In this document: positions 7,922 to 14,598 of the stretch, piece after piece
How positions within the stretch are numbered: the first letter of the stretch is position 1
Layout of the letters: each line of letters opens with the position of its first letter
From: a virus
IMG/VR virus record: IMGVR_UViG_3300044645_000808
Span: 1-23,124 of that record
Direction: 5' to 3' (one strand)
DNA length: 23,124 bases
Notes under the pieces: generated by a model
Seen by the model: only the letters and a program-made list of their open reading frames with translations
Databases searched by the model: none
What the model was told of the DNA's origin: nothing
Made by a program: the position numbers and the translations under genes

Positions 7922-8733
7922 TTAATTTATATTATTGTTTGCTGCCTGTTCTGCTTTCCGTTTCTTAATTGTTCGTGCTAATATACGAAAAAAATCATCA
8001 ACTATTCCACGATTGTATAATTCTCTAAACGCCACCTCATCATCATTACACAATACCATTAAATTCTCTTTATATTCACTTACAAAGTTGAAGACTTTAT
8101 CTCGCCAAGAATGGTATCGTATGTCATATTTGATTTTTCTACTATCCTTAGGTGTGCTTCCCACGTATCCTTGAGTCCGTTTATTAATTCTTTGGAGTTG
8201 GGTAAATATACGTTCAACCCACTCTCTATTATAAAAGGGTTAGCACCCCCTTCTCTTTTTAAATATTCAACCTTTTCTTTATGAATTACTTCGTTAATCT
8301 CAAACGGATTCTCATCATTACGGATAAGATTCAACGCTGCTAATTCAGTCATGATGTCAGGGTGAAACATTAGCGTTTCTTTTCTGCTCTTAATCTCTTC
8401 TAACGCCCAAATAGCATGAGTAATGCCTTCCATTTTCTTATCCTCCTTCATGCTTGTCAACGTCTTATTTAAAGACTGCATACAAATCTCTACAAGCGTT
8501 TCAAATTCTGCCTTGCTCAATCTGTTATCTAACATAATAACCTGAACTTGAATACGTTCTAAACGATTTAATGGAATCATATCTGATGATTTGAACTTGT
8601 AATAGTCATACTGACCATCACTAAAAGCAAAGTCACATTTTTCTTTCCAATCTGTTTTCTTTAATTCTGCCTGTAGTTTTAAGATGTCATTCTGTAGTAC
8701 ACTGTAGATTTTCCTTACTATTGCCTGTTTCAT
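7922..8733 (-). CDS. Tail assembly chaperone long form (gpGT-like), made by -1 frameshift
   Basis: A second leftward frame (stop at 7924-7922) lies one base upstream of the tape measure and overlaps the end of the 217-residue gene. Its only late start would be GTG at 8164, but the -1 frame is already open from just after a TAA at 8243-8241, immediately before a slippery C_CCT_TTT at 8239-8233. Joining 167 residues of the upstream frame (ending GGANPF) to 103 residues of the -1 frame (starting YNREWVERIFTQLQRINK) gives a 270-residue fusion that reads as normal protein across the junction and past the GTG. This is the lambda G/GT arrangement. Known role: the extension recruits tail tube protein to the tape measure during tail assembly. 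Confidence 0.82.
8080..8733 (-). CDS. Tail assembly chaperone short form (gpG-like)
   Basis: This 217-residue soluble, helix-rich, charged protein sits directly upstream of the tape measure region, where tail assembly chaperones are encoded in long-tailed phages. It starts with ATG at 8733, overlapping the stop of the upstream membrane protein gene by four bases (ATGA). The frame ends at TAA 8082-8080. Residues 1-167 are shared with the frameshifted long form; residues 168-217 (from IIESGLNVYL) occur only in the short form. No enzymatic motif is visible. In known systems the short form coats the tape measure before tube polymerisation. Primary sequences of these proteins are poorly conserved, so the call rests on position and on the frameshift site. 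Confidence 0.75.
   Translation of the reverse strand: MKQAIVRKIYSVLQNDILKLQAELKKTDWKEKCDFAFSDGQYDYYKFKSSDMIPLNRLERIQVQVIMLDNRLSKAEFETLVEICMQSLNKTLTSMKEDKKMEGITHAIWALEEIKSRKETLMFHPDIMTELAALNLIRNDENPFEINEVIHKEKVEYLKREGGANPFIIESGLNVYLPNSKELINGLKDTWEAHLRIVEKSNMTYDTILGEIKSSTL
8195..8239 (-). promoter_or_regulatory. Programmed -1 ribosomal frameshift site (slippery heptamer plus hairpin)
   Basis: Read on the minus strand, frame 0 contains aaC CCT TTT ata: the canonical X_XXY_YYZ heptamer CCCTTTT at 8239-8233. After an 8-base spacer (8232-8225), GAGTGGGT (8224-8217) pairs with ACCC and ACTC (8203-8200 and 8198-8195, one bulged A), an 8-bp stem with a 13-base loop. ACGTAT in the loop (8213-8208) could pair with ATACGT at 8168-8163 as a pseudoknot. 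The -1 frame has a TAA at 8243-8241, so it opens almost exactly at the slip site. Confidence 0.82.
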
Positions 8734-8996
8734 TTTTCTAATTTATATAATATTTCATAAAATAATCCCGACACAAATATACAACTTCCACTCATTAATA
8801 AGCTATGCCACCCATAACCTAATAATAAACTTACTATCAATGTATAAAATCCACCCATACAATAGATACAATCTACCAATGGTTTACGAATTAAATTAGG
8901 TATCAACTTTGCAGGTTTCTCAAATATCATTCCATCATAGGTAGCTATCTTGAGCCCATTTACAAAGGCTGCCATAATTAAGATAATCTCTATCAT
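8730..8996 (-). CDS. Small membrane protein with a CxxC motif
   Basis: The 88-residue protein has a hydrophobic N-terminus (residues 1-15), a basic stretch with KPAKLIPNLIRKPL, then DCIYCMGGFY (Cys43 and Cys46), and two further hydrophobic segments (about 49-60 and 64-82). The Cys-x-x-Cys next to a Gly-rich turn before a membrane helix resembles small DUF1360-like membrane proteins with a C-x-x-C-x-G/F-x-x signature. It overlaps both neighbours by four bases (ATGA type), so translation is probably coupled in the tail operon. Function is unknown. A membrane protein among tail genes might act at entry, exclusion or lysis, but nothing here shows which. Confidence 0.7.
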   Translation of the reverse strand: MIEIILIMAAFVNGLKIATYDGMIFEKPAKLIPNLIRKPLVDCIYCMGGFYTLIVSLLLGYGWHSLLMSGSCIFVSGLFYEILYKLEK

Positions 8997-9388
8997 ATTG
9001 TAATGTTCTGAGTTGTGATAAACACCTGCTCATTAGTATCATTAAATGCCATTGAGAACTCTAATTTAAAACAGGTATAAGTTTCTGAATCAATTATAAT
9101 ATCCTCTTTTGCTGTGATGTCCGCAGCTTCCTCAGTTACCCAAAAATAATAATAAGCATAAGGATGATAGAACGCTGCGTGATCTGATAGGTCAATAGTT
9201 AAAATACTATTTGCATCTGATGTAGCTTCAATGCGCTTAATCTTATCTCTACTCTCATCATAAACATAAACCCAGTAATCAGTATTGGCAGCAGGCATCT
9301 CTCCTATAACTAAGTTCTGAGGAGTTTCACATTTATTAGGCGCAAGTAAACACTTTGCCGGAGTGCAATTAGAAATACATACTATCAT
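8993..9388 (-). CDS. Structural-region protein of unknown function, Cys-rich N-terminus
   Basis: This 131-residue beta-rich protein has four cysteines in its first 20 residues (positions 4, 8, 13 and 20). The rest alternates strands (NTDYWVYVYDESRDKIKRIE, YAYYYFWVTEE, TYTCFKLEFSM), suggesting a compact beta-sandwich. There is no clear signal peptide or membrane helix. It overlaps the 37-residue gene upstream by four bases and the membrane protein gene downstream by four bases, so it is translated as part of the tail operon. Position between fibre-like genes and the tail chaperone suggests a minor virion component. I do not recognise the family. Confidence 0.65.
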   Translation of the reverse strand: MIVCISNCTPAKCLLAPNKCETPQNLVIGEMPAANTDYWVYVYDESRDKIKRIEATSDANSILTIDLSDHAAFYHPYAYYYFWVTEEAADITAKEDIIIDSETYTCFKLEFSMAFNDTNEQVFITTQNITI

Positions 9389-9504
9389 CTGCCTTGTCTA
9401 TTATAAGGTTTAACACTTTGATGCTTATTACGTTTCTTTTTAGATACTCCACGTTTGCGAGTACCGAATGAAACTTTTGTAGATTCTTTAAGCTGCTTTG
9501 CCAT
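9385..9504 (-). CDS. Tiny strongly basic protein (37 residues)
   Basis: An ATG at 9504 opens a 37-residue frame ending at TGA 9387-9385. It exactly fills the otherwise empty stretch between two genes: its start overlaps the end of the 72-residue gene by 17 bases, and its stop overlaps the next start as ATGA. The product begins MAKQLKESTKVSFG, continues with TRKRGVSKKKRNKHQ and ends YNRQGR. About one third of residues are Lys or Arg, so nucleic acid or nucleoprotein contact is plausible. The exact fit into the operon supports real coding. Function is unknown. Confidence 0.65.
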   Translation of the reverse strand: MAKQLKESTKVSFGTRKRGVSKKKRNKHQSVKPYNRQGR

Positions 9505-9706
9505 ATAAATAATCAGCAAATGAATTAATATCAGTAAAAGATTGACCATCTATACTTACTGATAAATCTAATAGGATTACTCCATTATTAGTATAGCTGT
9601 GCATCTGATTTTCAGAAATGATTTCATATTCCTTTCCATCTATTGATTCAAATAGATAAGGCATTCCATTCATTTCAAATCCGTTGGTAATTTTAATTAT
9701 ATTCAT
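9488..9706 (-). CDS. Small protein of unknown function in the tail operon
   Basis: The 72-residue acidic protein (start MNIIKITNGFEMNGMPYLFE, end YLYGKAA) follows the fibre-like gene by one base and overlaps the basic 37-residue gene. Its pattern of short strands (MPYLFESIDGKEYEIISENQ, NNGVILLDLSVSIDGQSF) suggests a small beta domain, and the C-terminal FTDINSFADYLYG looks like a helix. No known motif is seen. The continuous operon spacing supports coding; the role is unknown. Confidence 0.6.
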   Translation of the reverse strand: MNIIKITNGFEMNGMPYLFESIDGKEYEIISENQMHSYTNNGVILLDLSVSIDGQSFTDINSFADYLYGKAA

Positions 9707-9707
9707 A

Positions 9708-10394
9708 TTATATATATTTTACTGCTCTTGCCATTTCTACTACTGAACTATCTGCTGCATTTGTTAATTGTATGGAAATGATTATATAATTATCTACTGT
9801 TGTATTAAATGTAGCTGAACTTTTACCATTTGCAGCAACATAATCACTATTACCTGATGTGCTTGCAAAAGTACCACTCAAAGTATTTGAATTAATCCTA
9901 AATGTTCTTATTCCTTGAGGTAATACTTGACTTGATGCTGCCATAAAAGTAGCTATTAATGTAGCACCTGTTAAACTTGCAGATGTATTTGTATATGCTC
10001 TTAAAGATTGATTACCTGCACTACCAGTTTTAAAAGACCTTGCTAATATTTCTAACATACCATTACCTGTAAATGTATTGGCACGGATTAATAAACTTTG
10101 TGATAAAGTATCATTAGTAGTACCTGTTACAGCTGTTCCATTTGTAGCACTTAAAGCTATTACTGAAGGATTAGCACTACCACCTGAATATTGTGGAATA
10201 TTTAATGTACTTCCAACTAATGTTGCAGCACCACTTGTTCCAGTTGTGGTTAATGTTAACGTATCTTGTTTACCTGCTACGATATTAGATACAGTTACCT
10301 TTTTAGTTGATCCACTCTGTACGATAGGAACTACCTCAGTACCGGCTAATGGAGTTGAGGCATTGTTTAATTGAGATATTTTTACATTACTCAT
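9708..10394 (-). CDS. Tail fibre / appendage-type protein
   Basis: The 228-residue protein starts MSNVKISQLNNASTPLAGTE, followed by VVPIVQSGSTKKVTVSNI. This opening is typical of Bacteroidetes phage fibre or appendage proteins (an anchoring segment), with a Gly/Ser/Thr linker after it. The C-terminal part (about 75-228) is rich in Thr, Ser and Asn with beta strands ending SSVVEMARAVKYI, as in fibre tip domains. No enzymatic motif. It lies between a 42-residue gene and a 72-residue gene in the leftward operon. The neighbouring 224-residue protein has the same kind of layout (anchor, linker, beta tip). Inferred role: virion decoration or host binding. Confidence 0.7.
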   Translation of the reverse strand: MSNVKISQLNNASTPLAGTEVVPIVQSGSTKKVTVSNIVAGKQDTLTLTTTGTSGAATLVGSTLNIPQYSGGSANPSVIALSATNGTAVTGTTNDTLSQSLLIRANTFTGNGMLEILARSFKTGSAGNQSLRAYTNTSASLTGATLIATFMAASSQVLPQGIRTFRINSNTLSGTFASTSGNSDYVAANGKSSATFNTTVDNYIIISIQLTNAADSSVVEMARAVKYI

Positions 10395-10396
10395 AT

Positions 10397-10525
10397 TTAT
10401 TCTGTTATTAAATTATTATTGTCTTCTGTCATTAAAAATTCTAATAGCTCAGTCATTAATTCAGTTTCATCATCATCTATATTCTGCTGAAACAACTGAA
10501 ACTTTATAATATTACCCCACCTCAT
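10397..10525 (-). CDS. Tiny acidic protein (42 residues)
   Basis: ATG at 10525 directly follows the stop of the upstream fibre-like gene (10527) and opens a 42-residue frame ending at TAA 10399-10397, two bases before the next gene's ATG at 10394. The product starts MRWGNIIKFQLFQQNIDDDE and has an acidic helical second half (ETELMTELLEFLMTED). It fills a gap of about 130 bases that would otherwise be non-coding. The fit between neighbours and protein-like composition support a real small gene. Function is unknown. Confidence 0.6.
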   Translation of the reverse strand: MRWGNIIKFQLFQQNIDDDETELMTELLEFLMTEDNNNLITE

Positions 10526-10526
10526 A

Positions 10527-11201
10527 TTAATATATTTTATTTAAAACAAAAATATCTGAATAGATACTATTTGTAGCATTATTACTACCCCATTGAACTG
10601 TTATATCTAATGTGTTAGGAATCGTTGTATCAAATGTAGTATTATTAACTACGTTAAAAGCGAAGCCCTGAGTTGTAGCGTTAGATGTTTTAACATAATG
10701 GAATGTACCTAATGAAACTATCGATGCAGTACCTGTACCTCCAATCTGCCTAATGGTAAAATTTAAGTTCAAAGAAAATACATCATTAGTAATATTACTA
10801 ATATTTTGAACACCACTATCTAAAAGTATAACCGATCCTGATTTAACCTTTATTCTTATTGTTTGATTATTAGCAGCAGTTAAAATACCTCCTAAAATAG
10901 TAGTAAAACTATCACCTACTGCAAAGCCATTCGCAGGTACAGATAAAGTACCTACTCCTCCATTGATTAATGATGTTTCTACATTCGTTCCTGTAATCGG
11001 TGTGCTATTAGCTGTCTGTGCAAATAATCCGTAAGCAGTATTAGGTGGAATGCTATTAATCTGATTCTGTAACTTACCAAAGGCTTGAAGCACAGTATCA
11101 GTTGCTGATATCGTACCAGTCAACGCAGTATTCAATCCTGTTAGTACAGTATTTCGTACCTTGTTTGAGATGTTGTTTATATTTATTATTAATCCACTCA
11201 T
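10527..11201 (-). CDS. Tail fibre / appendage-type protein with trimeric-fibre-like opening
   Basis: The 224-residue protein contains VLTGLNTALTGTISATDTVL followed by QAFGKLQNQIN (about residues 18-48), a repeat-like fibre segment found in many Bacteroidetes phage fibres, where GKLQ-x-QI sits before a coiled or beta stalk. The remainder is a Thr/Asn/Ser-rich beta domain, probably a jelly-roll tip, ending SNNATNSIYSDIFVLNKIY. It overlaps the upstream gene by four bases. The layout (linker plus C-terminal beta domain) matches the 228-residue protein downstream, so the two may be paralogous appendage parts. Role in host attachment or head decoration is inferred. Confidence 0.7.
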   Translation of the reverse strand: MSGLIININNISNKVRNTVLTGLNTALTGTISATDTVLQAFGKLQNQINSIPPNTAYGLFAQTANSTPITGTNVETSLINGGVGTLSVPANGFAVGDSFTTILGGILTAANNQTIRIKVKSGSVILLDSGVQNISNITNDVFSLNLNFTIRQIGGTGTASIVSLGTFHYVKTSNATTQGFAFNVVNNTTFDTTIPNTLDITVQWGSNNATNSIYSDIFVLNKIY

Positions 11202-11878
11202 AAATCAATATCAATTGTTAAATCACTACAAGTATTATAAGTTCCATTCTGAACTAATACGCTATCCACAAACACATCATAATCTATATCTACACAAACT
11301 CCAGGAACTGGATTAGTTGTACAGTTATAATTATCAAAGCATTTCTGATTAGCTCTCAACACAATGTTATAATCAACAATCACAACATCCAAATCGTGTC
11401 TCATGTTCAATTCCACATTCTCAAATATGCCCGCCAAATCCTCCTTATTCGTTGAATAATTAACCACGTTTACCGCAACCCTATCAACACCGATTACTGG
11501 TCTTAATGACGGAATACTTCTACGGTTAATTGCGTTTACTATATTATTCGCTACATATTCCTGAGAGTAGTTATTGTCCTGATAGATATTACGCCCATGA
11601 ATCATAACTGCACGCATAGGATGGCTATACTGCCGGTAAGCTGATGAACTGATTACACGATCTAAGTCTTCCATTGCAGCAGTACCATTCTTTAAATGGA
11701 ATATCAATCCGTTTCTAAAATCGTATGATGTAATAAATCTTAGATTATCTTTTCCTGTGTAGATTGCAGGGAATGTCTGTTCATCCTCTGTAATCAGTTC
11801 AGTCAAACCCTTTACCTCCTTAAAAATATTTAAGTTAGTTAGGTTAGTATTTATATAACTGATGACAGCTTCAATCAT
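11198..11878 (-). CDS. Probable tail terminator / head-tail joining protein
   Basis: The 226-residue protein follows the terminase and a neck-type protein and precedes the fibre genes, the usual place of a tail completion (terminator) protein. It begins with MIEAVISYINTNLTNLNIFK, like tail terminator proteins that open with an amphipathic helix, then a beta strand with FPAIYTGKDNLRFIT, an FRNGLIFHLKNG strand and a long helix. A C-terminal extension from about residue 180 is Cys-rich (CFDNYNCTTNPVPGVCVDID). Family identity is inferred from length, order and fold impression, not from a diagnostic motif. A good promoter lies directly upstream. Confidence 0.5.
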   Translation of the reverse strand: MIEAVISYINTNLTNLNIFKEVKGLTELITEDEQTFPAIYTGKDNLRFITSYDFRNGLIFHLKNGTAAMEDLDRVISSSAYRQYSHPMRAVMIHGRNIYQDNNYSQEYVANNIVNAINRRSIPSLRPVIGVDRVAVNVVNYSTNKEDLAGIFENVELNMRHDLDVVIVDYNIVLRANQKCFDNYNCTTNPVPGVCVDIDYDVFVDSVLVQNGTYNTCSDLTIDIDL

Positions 11879-11883
11879 AAATA

Positions 11884-11913
11884 CAAAGTTAATTATTTAT
11901 TTATATTTTCCAA
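11884..11913 (-). promoter_or_regulatory. Candidate Bacteroidetes-type promoter before the tail terminator-like gene
   Basis: On the minus strand TTG (11913-11911) is followed after exactly 19 bases by TAACTTTG (11891-11884), a full match to TAnnTTTG. The box ends five bases before the ATG at 11878. The -33 element lies within the end of the upstream gene. A transcript would have almost no leader. Confidence 0.4.
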
Positions 11914-12483
11914 GAGTATCTCTCTAAATCTTTTAATGATAAATCCCCTCTCACCTTTCGTTAACTTAAACATATTAGGATAACGTTCCAATATACCATC
12001 AATTTTACCTGATGGATTATTAGATGATGCTATAAGCTGAACGAATATACTTACACCTGTTTGTGTATTCCTTGCCAATGGATTCTTACCTGCGTTCTGA
12101 AACATCCTCCTGAAGTTACCGAACAACCAAAGATTAACCTTACCCCCTGACCCTTTACCTACCGCTTGCTTAAACTGTCCATATCCACCCGCAAAATACG
12201 TTGACTTCCTACGTTTACCGTTCTCAAATGTTGGGCTGTTACTGTTCTTACCTCTCGGCGGATTCTTACGTGGCGTGTACTTTGATAAATTACTTGCGTA
12301 TATTGGCTTCCTACTGTAACTGTATGCATTACCTTCGCCTGGAGTTGCCTTATCAAACACACGCTTTGATTGTCTGCTAATTATCTCATTAGTCAGTTCA
12401 AAGTAATTCTTTACATCTATTGATTTACGCAGCTTTTCTAACGTTGCTGCTGTCCATTGATCAGCGTTTTTATAAGTAGCCAT
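11893..12483 (-). CDS. Neck / virion morphogenesis-type protein
   Basis: This 196-residue, very basic protein follows the large terminase by 21 bases. It resembles the head-tail joining or virion morphogenesis proteins (HK97 gp10 or Mu gpG type): an N-terminal helix (QWTAATLEKLRKSIDVKNYF), a flexible Arg/Lys/Asn/Pro-rich middle (about 60-95) and a C-terminal helix that closes with FIIKRFREILLENINK. The middle segment with YFAGGYGQFKQAVGK and VNLWLFGNFRRMF matches the pattern of a loop followed by a beta strand in this group. A role in the neck between head and tail is inferred from position; the identity is moderate. Confidence 0.55.
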   Translation of the reverse strand: MATYKNADQWTAATLEKLRKSIDVKNYFELTNEIISRQSKRVFDKATPGEGNAYSYSRKPIYASNLSKYTPRKNPPRGKNSNSPTFENGKRRKSTYFAGGYGQFKQAVGKGSGGKVNLWLFGNFRRMFQNAGKNPLARNTQTGVSIFVQLIASSNNPSGKIDGILERYPNMFKLTKGERGFIIKRFREILLENINK

Positions 12484-12504
12484 AAGCTACGAATATAATA
12501 AAAT

Positions 12505-13815
12505 TTATCGAATAATAAAATCTCTATTCCACATATTCAAGTCGTATATCATCGCATCCAATAAGTCGGATTGCTGTGTTAAATCAGATCGGTTATCCTT
12601 CATCCTATGCCCATCTGCCTTTGCTTTCACAAACTCACAATCTCGAATCAGTTCCCTATTCTTTGGATGGATTAATATTTCATCGTAGTTGCTGAACATT
12701 GCGTTACATAATACCCTCGCTTCCTGATGTGTTGGGTTCGTTGCATTAAGGTGCAATTGATTCAAGCTAATGCCAAACGTTCTAACAACCTTGTCCCAAA
12801 TCGTAACACCAACCTTACCTAATACGTTTTGACTTCTGCCTGATGTATCACCTGTTACTTGATATAAATTAAAATTTGCCTGATACGGTGTACGTTCCTT
12901 TATCATCTTAACAATAGCGTCTATATACTCCATGCCTTGTATCTGTTCAGGCGTTACTACTACACTATCGAAGTAATGAATGTATCTTTTACCATCTTTT
13001 ACTCCTCTATGTGCTAACGTACAAACAAACGGATTCACGTTGAAGTCAAAGCTAACGTAAACCATATTAGTTGGTTCATACAATGCTAACTCTGAAACGT
13101 GCCTCTGCCTGTCGAATGCGTAAAGCCAGTTCATACCTGCAAGCGTTACCCGTTCACAAAGTACCTCCCTTCTAAATGTGTACTTATCATACACTTTCTC
13201 CAACGTATTAATGTAATTAGCAGGCAAGTTCTTTTGATTGTCGTAGGTAGTTCCAACTACTAAAGGTATCTTGTTATCTCCATATATTAGCTCATCAATA
13301 TCAGGATTACTATGTGGAGGTGTTAATGTATAGAATGTTCTCGGATGCTTTGAGCCTGACATCCTACCCAATACAATGTTTAGCTGATCTAATGATGCCT
13401 CTTGGATTTCATCCAACCAAGCCCAACCAAACTCAACTCCTCGTATCTGTGTTTCTAAACTGAATGTGTATATCTGTGCGCCATTATAAAATGACCATAC
13501 ACCAGTATGATCGGTAAACTTTGAACGATAATTAAAATGCTTCTCAGGATTCTTATTAACGTAGTAATGCTCATTCTCATACAGTCCATACAAGGCAAGT
13601 ACCTGTTTGAACTCTTTTAATGTCGCTTTCGTTAACTGCTTATTAGTATTCGATGCAATGCCTCCTAATTCCTTAGGTCTCTTCACTATCATATTAATAG
13701 CAAAGTGGCTACCTGTTATAGTCTTACCTGATCGTATCCCTCCTAAGTATGCAGCGACTGGCTCAACTTCACTCAGTTGTAGTGCCTTCCATTGCTTCTG
13801 ATGGAGTACTATCAT
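12505..13815 (-). CDS. terL: Terminase large subunit
   Basis: The 436-residue DNA packaging motor has both expected parts. The ATPase part begins LHQKQWKALQL (adenine-binding Q motif) with Walker A GGIRSGKT (residues 25-32) and Walker B WAWLDEIQEA (Asp135, Glu136). The nuclease part shows the acidic residues of an RNase H-like fold: Asp257 in YVSFDFNVNP, Asp323 in VTGDTSG, and Asp417/Asp420 in SDLLDAMIYDLNMW. Length is normal. It cuts concatemeric DNA and drives it into the procapsid through the portal. Its start overlaps the 83-residue gene by 47 bases; the Q motif directly after the Met supports this start. Confidence 0.95.
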   Translation of the reverse strand: MIVLHQKQWKALQLSEVEPVAAYLGGIRSGKTITGSHFAINMIVKRPKELGGIASNTNKQLTKATLKEFKQVLALYGLYENEHYYVNKNPEKHFNYRSKFTDHTGVWSFYNGAQIYTFSLETQIRGVEFGWAWLDEIQEASLDQLNIVLGRMSGSKHPRTFYTLTPPHSNPDIDELIYGDNKIPLVVGTTYDNQKNLPANYINTLEKVYDKYTFRREVLCERVTLAGMNWLYAFDRQRHVSELALYEPTNMVYVSFDFNVNPFVCTLAHRGVKDGKRYIHYFDSVVVTPEQIQGMEYIDAIVKMIKERTPYQANFNLYQVTGDTSGRSQNVLGKVGVTIWDKVVRTFGISLNQLHLNATNPTHQEARVLCNAMFSNYDEILIHPKNRELIRDCEFVKAKADGHRMKDNRSDLTQQSDLLDAMIYDLNMWNRDFIIR

Positions 13816-14020
13816 CTTTCATTTTTATACTTTGCAATGAGTCCTTAGCCATCTTTAATCCTGTGTACATACCTACAGCAGCAGCGTGTCCTATTATCTG
13901 CAAGTAGTCATCGTGCTTTAGATTCTTTACTTTCTTTTTTGCTCTATTGCAGTAATCAGTTACTAAGTTATTCGCTGTCAGCTTCACTCGGTGTTGCTCC
14001 TGCTCCTGTGCCTGTTCCAT
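13769..14020 (-). CDS. Small protein between the terminase subunits
   Basis: The 83-residue protein overlaps the end of the small terminase gene by 53 bases and the start of the large terminase gene by 47 bases. The N-terminus is Gln/Glu-rich (MEQAQEQEQHRVKLTANN); the middle is basic and then hydrophobic-amphipathic (DDYLQIIGHAAAVGMYTGLK); the end is acidic. The central helix looks like real coding, but about 40% of its length is shared with neighbours in other frames. It might assist packaging, yet no motif shows this. Moderate confidence that it is translated. Confidence 0.5.
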   Translation of the reverse strand: MEQAQEQEQHRVKLTANNLVTDYCNRAKKKVKNLKHDDYLQIIGHAAAVGMYTGLKMAKDSLQSIKMKDDSTPSEAMEGTTTE

Positions 14021-14453
14021 TTGATTCGTATTTAATTGTTATTTGTGGGACTGTGTAATTAGATTTCTCTTCCTTATTCTCTTCAATCAATCCACATAAT
14101 TTAGCAGCTATCTGTTGAGATTTGAAAGTACCAGTAAGCGTTCCACTTAGCTGATTAGCATTGCGTTCGTTCACTATATGCGTAACGATATCAACATAGG
14201 AAGCATAAGCAGTATTCTTTCTGTCAAAGTATTGCTTAACGTGAAAGCCATAATTCTCATAAACAAAAGCATAGAACTCCTCTTGTAAATAAGGTCTGCG
14301 CTTAGGTTTCATTACTATTTCTCCTTTAACTGTTACAGTAGCTTCGTAATCAGGATTATTATCTACGTGAGACTTATAAGCCTTCCACATATCTAATAAA
14401 TCATCAGGAGTCTTAACGTACTTTTGTTTTATTGGAGGTTTCGGTTTATACAT
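13968..14453 (-). CDS. terS: Terminase small subunit
   Basis: The 161-residue protein begins with a basic Pro-rich stretch (MYKPKPPIKQKYVKTPDDLL), then DMWKAYKSHVDNNP, and a strand with RRPYLQEEFYAFVYENYG. This layout, a helix-turn-helix-like DNA-binding N-terminus followed by SGTLTGTFKSQQIAAKLCGL, is characteristic of small terminases in Bacteroidetes and other phages. A Gly/Thr-rich C-terminal tail (SNGTGTGAGATPSEADSE) follows. The protein recognises phage DNA and loads the large subunit, which is encoded downstream. The stop-to-start distance from the upstream 47-residue gene is zero bases. Confidence 0.85.
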   Translation of the reverse strand: MYKPKPPIKQKYVKTPDDLLDMWKAYKSHVDNNPDYEATVTVKGEIVMKPKRRPYLQEEFYAFVYENYGFHVKQYFDRKNTAYASYVDIVTHIVNERNANQLSGTLTGTFKSQQIAAKLCGLIEENKEEKSNYTVPQITIKYESNGTGTGAGATPSEADSE

Positions 14454-14597
14454 TTATTTTTTCTTTTTAGATGCGTATGTAGGCAGGCTCTTTTGTTTGG
14501 TTTCTTTGCTCCACTTTGAGCAGTTCCAACTTCCTGCCTGTCCAACTGATTGTAAATAATAACAAAGTCCCTGCTGTTTTTTAGATTTGAATGGCAT
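14454..14597 (-). CDS. Tiny basic protein with two cysteines (47 residues)
   Basis: ATG at 14597 opens a 47-residue frame ending at TAA 14456-14454, directly followed by the terminase small subunit ATG. It starts one base after the stop of the upstream gene, so it fills the gap exactly. The product begins MPFKSKKQQGLCYYLQSVGQ, has a central AGSWNCSKWSKETKQKSLP and ends with four lysines. Short phage proteins opening MPFKSK-x-QQ and containing a W-x-x-x-T-x-x-K-x-LP end are a pattern I have seen in several phages, but I know no function for them. Confidence 0.65.
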   Translation of the reverse strand: MPFKSKKQQGLCYYLQSVGQAGSWNCSKWSKETKQKSLPTYASKKKK

Positions 14598-14598
14598 A

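Noticed and set aside
7922-8164. Separate 80-residue gene with a GTG start
   Set aside because: The same frame is open further upstream to the slippery site and reads as normal protein there, so it is better explained as the C-terminal part of the frameshifted chaperone.
7935-8174. Rightward 79-residue frame
   Set aside because: Antisense to the frameshifted chaperone; composition is that of a reverse-frame shadow.
10078-10374. Rightward 98-residue frame rich in Val and Pro
   Set aside because: It is the mirror of the Thr/Asn-rich fibre gene on the other strand.
12159-12362. Leftward 67-residue frame within the neck gene
   Set aside because: Out of frame inside the basic 196-residue protein; its Arg/Val-rich sequence comes from the other frame.
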